NCBI RefSeq assembly: GCF_003258295.1
Contig: NZ_QKYN01000017.1
Coordinates: 1-64,000 of the forward strand
Source of the DNA: Streptacidiphilus pinicola
GTDB lineage: Bacteria > Actinomycetota > Actinomycetes > Streptomycetales > Streptomycetaceae
DNA: 64,000 nucleotides
Direction of reading: 5' to 3'
This document shows, piece by piece, positions 53,496 through 61,735 of the stretch (positions within the stretch are counted from its first letter, which is position 1; every line of letters starts with the position of its first letter). A program made the translations under genes and the position numbers. Under the pieces are notes generated by a model that had not been told where the DNA came from, searched no databases, and saw only the letters and a program-made list of their open reading frames with translations.

Positions 53496-54626
53496 ATGTC
53501 CACGTCCCTGTCATCATCCGTGTCACGGCCGTCCGACCAGGCTCCGGCTGTGCTCCGAGCGCACGCGGAGACGGCGTACGCCGCCGAGCTCGACGCGCTC
53601 GCGGCGGCGGACGACCGGCCGCGTCCGGAGCGCTGGCGGCTCTCGCCCTGGGCGGTCGCCACCTACCTGCTGGGCGGCACCCTGCCGGACGGCACGGTCG
53701 TCACCCCCAAGTACGTCGGCCCGCGCCGGATCGTCGAGGTCGCGGTGACGACGCTGGCCACGGACCGCGCCCTGCTGCTGCTCGGGGTGCCGGGCACCGC
53801 CAAGACCTGGGTGTCCGAGCACCTCGCGGCCGCGGTCAGCGGCGACTCGACGCTGCTCGTCCAGGGCACGGCCGGCACGCCCGAAGAGGCCATCCGCTAC
53901 GGCTGGAACTACGCCCGGCTGCTCGCCGAGGGGCCGAGCCGGGAGGCGCTGGTGCCGAGCCCGGTGCTGCGCGCGATGGCCGAGGGCAAGACCGCGCGGG
54001 TCGAGGAGCTGACCCGCATACCGGCCGACGTGCAGGACACCCTGATCACCATCCTCTCCGAGAAGACCCTGCCGATACCGGAGTTGGGGGAGGAGGTACA
54101 GGCGGTCCGCGGCTTCAACCTGATCGCCACGGCGAACGACCGCGACCGCGGGGTCAACGAGTTGTCCTCGGCGCTGCGCCGCCGCTTCAACACGGTGGTG
54201 CTCCCGCTGCCGGCCACGCTGGACGACGAGGTCTCGATCGTCGCCCGCCGGGTCTCCGAGCTGGGCCGCTCGCTCGATCTCCCGGAGCCGCCCAGCGCGT
54301 TGACGGAGATCCAGCGGGTGGTCACGGTCTTCCGTGAGCTGCGCGCCGGGGTCACCGCCGACGGGCGGACCAAGCTCAAGTCGCCCTCCGGCACGCTCTC
54401 CACGGCCGAGGCGATCTCCGTCGTCACCAACGGGCTCGCGCTGGCGGCGCACTTCGGCGACGGGCAGCTGCGCGCCGGGGACGTGGCGGCCGGCCTGCTC
54501 GGCGCCGTGGTGCGGGATCCGGCGACGGACCGTCTGATCTGGCAGGAGTACCTGGAGTCCGTGGTGCGCGAACGCACGGACTGGAAGGACTTCTACCGCT
54601 CGTGCCGCGACGCGGCGGCGCTCTAG
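53496..54626 (+). CDS. MoxR-like AAA ATPase
   Basis: 376 residues. Walker A GVPGTAKT (Lys103), a MoxR-type helix 2 insert, sensor 1 LIATANDRDRGVNELSSALR and an Arg finger in LRRRFNTVVLPLP. The Walker B segment reads ARVEELTRIP, with Glu at the usual Asp position, so ATP hydrolysis may be altered; the sequence around it matches the branch that pairs with DUF5682 and VWA proteins. MoxR ATPases act with VWA partners as chaperones for metal or cofactor loading or in protein remodelling. ATG 53496 has GAGGAG upstream. First gene of MoxR-DUF5682-VWA, spaced 18 and 11 bp. Confidence 0.9.
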   Translation: MSTSLSSSVSRPSDQAPAVLRAHAETAYAAELDALAAADDRPRPERWRLSPWAVATYLLGGTLPDGTVVTPKYVGPRRIVEVAVTTLATDRALLLLGVPGTAKTWVSEHLAAAVSGDSTLLVQGTAGTPEEAIRYGWNYARLLAEGPSREALVPSPVLRAMAEGKTARVEELTRIPADVQDTLITILSEKTLPIPELGEEVQAVRGFNLIATANDRDRGVNELSSALRRRFNTVVLPLPATLDDEVSIVARRVSELGRSLDLPEPPSALTEIQRVVTVFRELRAGVTADGRTKLKSPSGTLSTAEAISVVTNGLALAAHFGDGQLRAGDVAAGLLGAVVRDPATDRLIWQEYLESVVRERTDWKDFYRSCRDAAAL

Positions 54627-54644
54627 GAACGGGGGGTTCCTGCT

Positions 54645-57185
54645 TTGGCTTCGACACAGGTTTCCACTTCGTCACATGGTTCGTCCTCGCCGAGGGGGGT
54701 GAAGGGAACGACGACGGCACTGCTCGGGGTGCGCCATCACGGGCCCGGTTCGGCGCGGGCCGTGGGGGCGGCGCTGGCCCAGTTCCGGCCCGACGTCGTG
54801 CTGATCGAGGGCCCGCCGGAGGCGGACGCGCTGCTGCCGCTGGCGGCGAGCAAGGAGATGACGCCGCCGGTCGCGCTCCTCGCGCACGTCGTGGACGAGC
54901 CCGCCCGTGCCGCGTTCTGGCCGTTCGCCGCGTTCTCCCCGGAGTGGGTCGCGCTGCGGTACGCACTCGACGCAGAGGTTCCGGTCCGATTCATCGACCT
55001 GCCGGCCGCGCACACCTTCGCGCTCGCCGCCCAGGCCGAGGCCGCCCGCGACTCCGTCTCCAGCGACGACGGTGCCGAGGGTGACGCGGACGAGTGTGAT
55101 GCGGACGAGGACGCGCACGAGGGCGAGGAGCGGCACGCCGCGCGCTTCGATCCGATCGCCGAACTCGCGCGTGCCGCAGGGCAGGAGGACGCGGAGCGCT
55201 GGTGGGACGACGTGGTCGAGCACGTGGGCCACCAGGCGCGCGGCAGCGGCGACGGATCGGACGTGGGGCCGGACGTGGGAGCCGTTCCCGGAGCGGCGGG
55301 GGCCCGCGCGGCGCCCGACGCCATGGCGCCGTTCCAGGCGCTCGCGACGGCGATGACCGTGCTGCGCGAGCAGGCACCCGAGGTGCCGGAGGACGCACGC
55401 CGCGAGGCGTACATGCGCAAGCAGATACGCGCGGCCTCCCGGGCCGGGCACCAGCGGATCGCCGTTGTCTGCGGGGCCTGGCACGTGCCGGCTCTCTCGG
55501 CGAAGGTGTCCGTGGCGGCGGACAACGCGCTGTTGCGGGGTCTGCCGAAGGCCGCGGTGGAGGTCACCTGGGTGCCGTGGACGCACCGGCGGCTGTCCCA
55601 ACACACGGGCTACGGCGCGGGGATCGCCTCGCCGGGCTGGTACCAGCATCTCTTCGAGTCCGGCGGGCGGCACGTCGTCGAGCGCTGGTTCACCAGGATG
55701 GCGGCGCTGCTGCGGGAGGAGGACCACCCGGTCTCCTCGGCGCACGTCATCGAGGCGGTGCGGCTCGCCGAGACGCTGGCGGCCGTGCGCGGCCGTCCGC
55801 TCGCGGGGCTGACGGAGACGACCGACGCGGCACGGGCGGTGCTCTGTGACGGCTCGGATGTGCCGCTGCGCCTGATCGAGGACCGGCTGATCGTCGGCGA
55901 CGCGCTGGGCCAGGTGCCGGAGGCGGCGCCCGCGGTGCCGCTGCAGCGTGATCTGACGCGGCTTCAACGGTCGCTGCGCCTCAAACCGGAGGCGCGGGTG
56001 CGGGTCCTCGAGCTCGACCTGCGCAAGGACCTGGACGCCGAGCGGAGCCGGCTGCTGCACCGGCTGGCACTGCTCGGTATCGACTGGGCGGTGCCGACCG
56101 CCTCCCAGACCCGCTCGACCGGCACGTTCCGGGAGAGCTGGGAGCTGGCCTGGGAGCCGGAGCTGGCGGTCCGGGTGGCCGAGGCGGGTGTGTGGGGCAC
56201 GACGGTCGAGGCGGCCGCCTCGACCAGGACGGCGTCGCGCGCGGTCGAGGCGCGGAAGCTGGCGGACGTCACCGCGCTGGCGGAGCGCTGCCTGCTCGCC
56301 CGGCTGCCCGAGGCGCTGCCGATCGTGCTGCGGTGCCTGTCCGACCGGGCCGCGCTGGACACGGATGTCGCCCACCTCGCTGAGGCGCTGCCGGCTCTGG
56401 TCCGCTCGTTGCGCTACGGCGACGTACGGGCGACCGGCACCGCGCTCCTCGCCGAGCTGGCGGACTCCCTCGCCACCCGCGTCTGCATCGGCCTCCCGGC
56501 CGCGGCCGCCGCACTCGACCCGGCGGCGGCGCAGCCGCTCGCCGAGCAGGTCGCCGCGACGCACGCGGCGATCGGCCTGCTGGCCGCGGCCAGGGCGGGC
56601 GAGGACAGGTCACCCGCCGATGCGGGCGCAGGCGCAGGTCGTGGCTCGGACGCGCGCGCAGACGCAGGCGCAGACGGTGTGCAGGCGCGCTGGGAGGCGT
56701 GCCTGCGGACGCTCGTCGCGCGGGAGACGGCGGCCGCCGTGGTCCGTGGGCGGGCGGCAAGGCTGCTGCTGGACGACGGGCGGCTGCCGGACGAGGAGGC
56801 GGCCCGGTTGCTGGGGCTGGCGCTCACGCCCGGGGTGCCGCCGGCCGAGGGCGCGGCCTGGGTGGACGGGTTCCTCGCCGGGAGCGGCGTGCTGCTGGTC
56901 CACGACCAGCGGCTGCTGCGGCTCGTCGACGAGTGGATCACGGCGATCCCGGCCGCTGCCTTCCCGGACGTGCTGCCGCTGCTGCGACGCACCTTCTCCC
57001 GGTTGGAGACCGGCGTGCGGCGCGGCGTCGGCGAGCTGATCCGGGCGGGCGGCCGGGACGTGGCCGCAGGTGCGCCGGGCGAGGCGCCGCGCGGCTTCGC
57101 CACCGAGCTGGACACCGCGCAGGCCGGACCGGCTCTCGCGACCGTCCGGCTGATTCTCGGAACCCTGAGCATCAGTGAGAAGTGA
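54645..57185 (+). CDS. DUF5682 family protein, TraB/Tiki-like motifs
   Basis: 846 residues. The N-terminus has LLGVRHHGPGSARAV (His31, His32), then PDVVLIEGPPEAD (Glu55), and later RIAVVCGAWHVPAL (His280). By eye these match the GxxH...PDxVxxE...GxGH pattern of the TraB/PrgY/Tiki/EreA superfamily of metal-dependent hydrolases; this is inference. Residues about 420-830 are helical, Ala/Leu/Arg-rich and may be repeats. TTG 54645 is the start as drawn; GTG 54699 (MKGTTTALLG) has a better purine run and is a real alternative. It is the central gene between the AAA ATPase and VWA genes. Confidence 0.85.
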   Translation: MASTQVSTSSHGSSSPRGVKGTTTALLGVRHHGPGSARAVGAALAQFRPDVVLIEGPPEADALLPLAASKEMTPPVALLAHVVDEPARAAFWPFAAFSPEWVALRYALDAEVPVRFIDLPAAHTFALAAQAEAARDSVSSDDGAEGDADECDADEDAHEGEERHAARFDPIAELARAAGQEDAERWWDDVVEHVGHQARGSGDGSDVGPDVGAVPGAAGARAAPDAMAPFQALATAMTVLREQAPEVPEDARREAYMRKQIRAASRAGHQRIAVVCGAWHVPALSAKVSVAADNALLRGLPKAAVEVTWVPWTHRRLSQHTGYGAGIASPGWYQHLFESGGRHVVERWFTRMAALLREEDHPVSSAHVIEAVRLAETLAAVRGRPLAGLTETTDAARAVLCDGSDVPLRLIEDRLIVGDALGQVPEAAPAVPLQRDLTRLQRSLRLKPEARVRVLELDLRKDLDAERSRLLHRLALLGIDWAVPTASQTRSTGTFRESWELAWEPELAVRVAEAGVWGTTVEAAASTRTASRAVEARKLADVTALAERCLLARLPEALPIVLRCLSDRAALDTDVAHLAEALPALVRSLRYGDVRATGTALLAELADSLATRVCIGLPAAAAALDPAAAQPLAEQVAATHAAIGLLAAARAGEDRSPADAGAGAGRGSDARADAGADGVQARWEACLRTLVARETAAAVVRGRAARLLLDDGRLPDEEAARLLGLALTPGVPPAEGAAWVDGFLAGSGVLLVHDQRLLRLVDEWITAIPAAAFPDVLPLLRRTFSRLETGVRRGVGELIRAGGRDVAAGAPGEAPRGFATELDTAQAGPALATVRLILGTLSISEK

Positions 57186-57196
57186 GAGGAGTCCTC

Positions 57197-58402
57197 ATGA
57201 CGCTCCCGACCGTCAGCCCGACCTCCGAGCAGACGTCCCACCAGACCGCCGACACCCCAGGGGCAGCGCGTGAGGAGCGGCTGCGGCGGTGGCGGTTGGT
57301 GTTGGGCGGGGAATCGGACGGCACCGGGTGCGCGCTGAGCGGCCGGGACGCGGCGATGGACCGGACGCTGGCCGCCGTCTACGCGCCGGGCGCGGCCGCC
57401 ACGGGCGGCGGGTCGCGCAGCGGTGGGCTCGGCGGGTCGGCGCCGCAGGTCGCGCGGTGGCTGGGCGACATCCGCAGCTACTTCCCGACCAGCGTCGTGC
57501 AGGTGATGCAGCAGGACGCGATCGAACGCCTGGGCCTGACCCGGCTGCTGATGGAGCCGGAGATGCTGGAGGCGGTCGAGCCCGACGTGCATCTGGTCGG
57601 GACGTTGATATCGCTCGGCAAGGCGCTGCCTGAGACGACGCGGGAGACGGCCCGGGCCGTGGTCCGCAAGGTGGTCGCGGATCTGGAGCGGCGCATCGCG
57701 ACGAAGACCCGGTCCGTGGTCGGCGGGGCGCTGGACCGCAGCGCGCGGACCAGCCGGCCGCGCCACCGTGACATCGACTGGGACCGCACCATCCGGGCCA
57801 ACCTGCGCAACTACCTCCCCGAGCAGAGGACGGTCGTGCCGGAGCGGCTGGTCGGGTTCGCGCGGGCGCACCAAGCGTTGAAGAAGGAGGTGATCCTCTG
57901 CATCGACCAGTCCGGCTCGATGGCGGCCTCGGTCGTGCACTCGTCGGTCTTCGGCGCGGTGCTGGCCTCGATGCCGTCGCTGCGCACCCGGCTGGTGGTC
58001 TTCGACACCGCCGTCGTGGATCTGACGGAGGAACTGTCCGATCCGGTCGACGTGCTGTTCGGGGTCCAGCTCGGCGGGGGGACGGACATCAACCGGGCGC
58101 TGGCCTACTGCCAGTCGAAGATCTCCCGGCCGGCCGACACGGTCGTGGTGCTGATCAGCGACCTGTACGAGGGCGGCATCCGTGACGAGATGCTCAAGCG
58201 GGTGGCGGCGATGAAGGCGGCCGGGGTGGAGTTCGTCGCGCTGCTGGCGCTGAGCGACGAGGGCGCGCCGGCCTACGACCGGGAGCACGCGGCGGCGCTG
58301 GCCGCGCTCGGCGCACCGGCCTTCGCCTGCACACCGGACCTGTTTCCCGAGGTGATGGCCGCGGCGCTGCAGAGGCGCCCGCTGCCGATCCCCGAGCCGT
58401 GA
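57197..58402 (+). CDS. VWA domain protein (CoxE-like)
   Basis: 401 residues. A helical N-terminal half, then a von Willebrand A domain with a complete MIDAS: Asp237-x-Ser239-x-Ser241 (DQSGSMAAS), Thr296 (GGTDIN) and Asp322 (ISDLYEGG). VWA partners of MoxR ATPases hold substrates or metals. ATG 57197 has GAGGAG upstream; the frame opens slightly earlier. Last gene of the MoxR-DUF5682-VWA unit. The C-terminus after the VWA domain is short. Confidence 0.92.
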   Translation: MTLPTVSPTSEQTSHQTADTPGAAREERLRRWRLVLGGESDGTGCALSGRDAAMDRTLAAVYAPGAAATGGGSRSGGLGGSAPQVARWLGDIRSYFPTSVVQVMQQDAIERLGLTRLLMEPEMLEAVEPDVHLVGTLISLGKALPETTRETARAVVRKVVADLERRIATKTRSVVGGALDRSARTSRPRHRDIDWDRTIRANLRNYLPEQRTVVPERLVGFARAHQALKKEVILCIDQSGSMAASVVHSSVFGAVLASMPSLRTRLVVFDTAVVDLTEELSDPVDVLFGVQLGGGTDINRALAYCQSKISRPADTVVVLISDLYEGGIRDEMLKRVAAMKAAGVEFVALLALSDEGAPAYDREHAAALAALGAPAFACTPDLFPEVMAAALQRRPLPIPEP

Positions 58403-58429
58403 CGAGTAGAGCTCTTGTCGGCTGAGCTC

Positions 58430-58999
58430 TCAGCGGGGGAGGGGGAGGGCGGCCCAGACGGTCTTGCCCACCTGGCCGGGGCGGGGGAGGGAGCCCCACG
58501 CGGTGGCGAAGGTGTCGATCAGCAGCATGCCGCGGCCGCACTCGTCGTCGTCGCCGGGCTGCTCGACGTGCGGGATGTCGCTCCCCTGCTCGTCGTCGAC
58601 CTCGACGAAGAGCAGGCCTCGCGCGCTCCACAGGCGGCAGTGGAGGCGGTGGCTGGCGGTGTGGCGGACGGCGTTGCCGACCAGCTCGGACATGCACAGC
58701 TCGGTGTCGGCGAGGGTCTCGGGGCGCAGCCGCCACATGGCTCCGGTGATCCGGACGAACAGGCGGGCCCTGGTCACCGACTCGGCTTCGGCACAGAAGG
58801 TGGCGGCGGCCTGCCGGTCCATGGGCCAGGTGGAGCGGGCGGCGCCCAGTTGCGAGGGCGAGAGGTCCGATGCTGAGAGCGGTGAAGGAGACATCGAGGG
58901 CGCGGAAGGCTCCGGGAGGGCCGGTGAGGACGGGTCCGGTTCGGGAGGTTCCTCGGTCCAGCCGGTACCGAGGCCGGGTCTGTGCGTACTGCTCTGCAT
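58430..58999 (-). CDS. ATP-binding anti-sigma-like protein (RsbW/HATPase)
   Basis: 189 residues: a disordered Pro/Ser-rich N-terminus (about 1-60) and a GHKL ATPase like RsbW anti-sigma or serine kinase proteins of Streptomyces. Marks: the N box ELVGNAVRHTASH, the acidic loop VDDEQGSDIP and the G box DECGRGMLLIDTFA. Many such proteins exist per Streptomyces genome and control sigma-B-like factors or anti-anti-sigma factors; no partner gene is adjacent. ATG 58999 is the only start that precedes the low-complexity part. Convergent with the VWA gene. Confidence 0.85.
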   Translation of the reverse strand: MQSSTHRPGLGTGWTEEPPEPDPSSPALPEPSAPSMSPSPLSASDLSPSQLGAARSTWPMDRQAAATFCAEAESVTRARLFVRITGAMWRLRPETLADTELCMSELVGNAVRHTASHRLHCRLWSARGLLFVEVDDEQGSDIPHVEQPGDDDECGRGMLLIDTFATAWGSLPRPGQVGKTVWAALPLPR

Positions 59000-59210
59000 C
59001 GTGCGTCCGCTTCCAGGGGCACAGGTGGTGGCGACCCACCGTTCGCTGTGACGTATCCGTTATACCGGGCGCGCCCGTGCCGTACGGGCGGTTCCGGTGA
59101 TCCCGATCTTCCCGCTCGCCACGGATGCATGCGCACCGGTGGCGACCGGCCCGGACGGTCGCCCGGGCGTGCGCGAGGCGGGGCGGGAGCGGGCCGGTCC
59201 CCGGGCGTGT

Positions 59211-59278
59211 CGGCCCGACATCGGCCCGGCATGGGCCCCCGGCATCGGCCCGGAATGGGCCCGGCATCGGGCCCGGTG
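59211..59278. repeat. imperfect 12-bp tandem repeat
   Basis: Repeated CGGCCCGGCAT/GGGCCCGGCAT units with variants, five to six copies, GC-only apart from the AT in each unit. Confidence 0.7.
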
Positions 59279-59343
59279 GCAGCCCGGTCACGGCCTGGCG
59301 CCGGCCCGTCCCGAGCCCGGCGGGTCACCGGTCGTACCCCCGT

Positions 59344-59359
59344 TGTGATGGTTATCACC
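59344..59359. promoter_or_regulatory. possible Crp-family binding site
   Basis: TGTGATGGTTATCACC: TGTGA and TCACC half-sites with a six-base spacer, close to the Streptomyces Crp pattern GTG-N6-GNCAC except for A in place of the first G. It is 203 bp upstream of sucC. Confidence 0.4.
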
Positions 59360-59561
59360 GGCGCTGGAGGCCTCCCAGGTGAACCCCGCCCCCCGGACGG
59401 CGATAACCTGCGAGACGGACATGCCGCGTGCCACGCCGCCGTGTGCTCCCCGTAGCGATGGCGTCGACGCGAGGCCCCTGCCAGGGCCCGCGTACCCCGC
59501 CGGAGCGGTCCGTGCGGCACGCTGGGAAGACAAGCAGTCGCGATCACAAGGACGGACGCGC

Positions 59562-60737
59562 GTGGACCTCTTTGAGTACCAGGCGAGGGACCTCTTCGCC
59601 AAGCACGGTGTACCGGTGCTGGACGGTGAAGTCATCGACACCCCGGAGGCCGCTGCCGCGGTGACCGAGCGCCTGGGCGGCCGTGCCGTCGTCAAGGCTC
59701 AGGTGAAGGTCGGTGGCCGCGGCAAGGCCGGCGGCGTCAAGCTGGCGGCCGACCCGGCGGACGCCGTGGAGAAGGCCCGCGCCATCCTCGGGATGGACAT
59801 CAAGGGCCACACGGTCCACAAGGTGATGCTCGCCCAGACGGCGGACATCAAGGAGGAGTACTACGTCTCCTTCCTCCTCGACCGGACCAACCGCACCTTC
59901 CTGGCCATGGCCTCGGTGCAGGGTGGCGTGGAGATCGAGGTCGTCGCCGAGGAGAACCCCGAGGCGCTCGCCAAGATCGCCGTGGACGCGGTCGAGGGCG
60001 TGACCCCGGCCAAGGCCGCCGAGATCGTCGCCGCGGCCAAGTTCCCGGCCGAGATCGCCGACCAGGTCGCCGAGGTCCTGCAGAAGCTGTGGGTCGTCTT
60101 CGTCAAGGAGGACGCCCTCCTCGTCGAGGTCAACCCGCTGGTCAAGACCGGCGAGGGCAAGATCGTCGCCCTTGACGGCAAGGTCTCCCTGGACGAGAAC
60201 GCCGACTTCCGCCAGCCGGAGCACGAGGCGCTCGAGGACAAGGCCGCCGCGAACCCGCTCGAGGCGAAGGCCAAGGAGAAGGGCCTCAACTACGTCAAGC
60301 TCGAGGGCGAGGTCGGCATCATCGGCAACGGCGCGGGTCTCGTCATGAGCACCCTGGACGTCGTCGCCTACGCCGGTGAGAACCACGGTGGCGTCAAGCC
60401 CGCCAACTTCCTCGACATCGGCGGTGGCGCCTCCGCCGAGGTCATGGCGAACGGCCTGGAGATCATCCTGGGCGACCCGGACGTCAAGTCCGTCTTCGTC
60501 AACGTCTTCGGTGGCATCACCGCGTGCGACGCGGTCGCCAACGGCATCGTCCAGGCCCTGGAGCTGCTCTCCAGCAAGGGCGAGGCCGTCACCAAGCCGC
60601 TGGTCGTCCGTCTGGACGGCAACAACGCCGAGCTGGGTCGCAAGATCCTGACCGACGCGAACCACCCGCTGGTGCAGCAGGTGGACACCATGGACGGCGC
60701 GGCCGACAAGGCCGCTGAGCTCGCGGCTGCGAAGTAA
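59562..60737 (+). CDS. sucC: succinyl-CoA synthetase beta subunit
   Basis: 391-residue ADP-forming subunit, TCA cycle. The ATP-grasp N-terminus [20 protein letters not shown], the [16 protein letters not shown] nucleotide segment, and the C-terminal CoA-ligase fold with [16 protein letters not shown] are present. GTG 59562 has AAGGA upstream. sucD starts 16 bp after the stop, forming the usual sucCD operon. A Crp-like element lies in the long upstream region. Confidence 0.97.
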   Translation: MDLFEYQARDLFAKHGVPVLDGEVIDTPEAAAAVTERLGGRAVVKAQVKVGGRGKAGGVKLAADPADAVEKARAILGMDIKGHTVHKVMLAQTADIKEEYYVSFLLDRTNRTFLAMASVQGGVEIEVVAEENPEALAKIAVDAVEGVTPAKAAEIVAAAKFPAEIADQVAEVLQKLWVVFVKEDALLVEVNPLVKTGEGKIVALDGKVSLDENADFRQPEHEALEDKAAANPLEAKAKEKGLNYVKLEGEVGIIGNGAGLVMSTLDVVAYAGENHGGVKPANFLDIGGGASAEVMANGLEIILGDPDVKSVFVNVFGGITACDAVANGIVQALELLSSKGEAVTKPLVVRLDGNNAELGRKILTDANHPLVQQVDTMDGAADKAAELAAAK

Positions 60738-60753
60738 GGGCTGGGGAACCGAA

Positions 60754-61635
60754 ATGGCTATCTTCCTCACCAAGGACAGCAAGGTCATCGTCCAGGGCAT
60801 GACCGGCTCCGAGGGCATGAAGCACACCCGCCGCATGCTGGCCTCGGGCACGGACATCGTCGGTGGCGTGAACCCGCGCAAGGCCGGCACCAAGGTCGAC
60901 GTCGACGGCACCGAGGTGCCCGTCTTCGGCACCGTCAAGGAGGCCATCGAGGCCACCGGCGCCGACGTCTCCGTCATCTTCGTGCCGCCGGCCTTCACCA
61001 AGGCCGCCGTCATCGAGGCCATCGACGCCGAGATCCCGCTGGCCGTCGTCATCACCGAGGGCGTGCCGGTCCACGACACCGCCAACTTCTGGGCGTACAA
61101 CAACCAGAAGGGCAACAAGACCCGCATCGTCGGCCCGAACTGCCCCGGCCTGATCAGCCCCGGACAGTCCAACGCGGGCATCATCCCGGCCGACATCACC
61201 AAGGCTGGCCGCATCGGTCTGGTGTCGAAGTCCGGCACCCTGACCTACCAGATGATGTACGAGCTGTCCGACATCGGCTTCTCCTCGGCCGTCGGCATCG
61301 GTGGCGACCCGGTCATCGGCACCACCCACATCGACGCGCTGCAGGCGTTCCAGGACGACCCCGACACCGACATCATCGTGATGATCGGTGAGATCGGCGG
61401 CGACGCCGAGGAGCGCGCGGCGGCGTACATCAAGGAGCACATCACCAAGCCGGTCGTCGGCTACGTGGCGGGCTTCACCGCGCCCGAGGGCAAGACCATG
61501 GGCCACGCCGGCGCCATCGTCTCCGGCTCCTCCGGCACCGCGCAGGCGAAGAAGGAGGCCCTCGAGGCCGCCGGCGTCAAGGTCGGCAAGACGCCGTCCG
61601 AGACCGCTCGCCTGGCGCGTCAGCTGATCGGCTGA
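60754..61635 (+). CDS. sucD: succinyl-CoA synthetase alpha subunit
   Basis: 293-residue subunit with the CoA-binding Rossmann fold ([18 protein letters not shown]), [10 protein letters not shown] and the phospho-histidine loop [15 protein letters not shown]. With SucC it makes succinate and a nucleotide triphosphate from succinyl-CoA. 293 residues is the usual length. It ends at a strong hairpin with a TTT tail. Confidence 0.97.
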   Translation: MAIFLTKDSKVIVQGMTGSEGMKHTRRMLASGTDIVGGVNPRKAGTKVDVDGTEVPVFGTVKEAIEATGADVSVIFVPPAFTKAAVIEAIDAEIPLAVVITEGVPVHDTANFWAYNNQKGNKTRIVGPNCPGLISPGQSNAGIIPADITKAGRIGLVSKSGTLTYQMMYELSDIGFSSAVGIGGDPVIGTTHIDALQAFQDDPDTDIIVMIGEIGGDAEERAAAYIKEHITKPVVGYVAGFTAPEGKTMGHAGAIVSGSSGTAQAKKEALEAAGVKVGKTPSETARLARQLIG

Positions 61636-61682
61636 TCACTGCACGGCACTGCGTCGAGCTGAGCCGAGTTGAGCTGAGCTCG

Positions 61683-61718
61683 AAGGGCCGTCCCCGCGTT
61701 GCGCGGGGGCGGCCCTTT
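61683..61718 (+). terminator. sucCD terminator
   Basis: 16-bp stem with one T.G pair (61683-61698 with 61702-61717), loop TTG, followed by TTTC. Confidence 0.87.
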
Positions 61719-61735
61719 CGCGTCCACGGCGCGGG

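Larger units (their letters stand above)
59000..59561. promoter_or_regulatory. upstream region of sucCD
   Basis: 562 bp without a supported gene. It contains a GC-rich tandem repeat (59211-59278), a TGTGA-N6-TCACC element (59344-59359) resembling a Crp/Fnr site, and GATAACC at 59402. On the minus strand TATAAC at 59059-59064 may be a -10 box for the anti-sigma-like gene. Confidence 0.5.
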
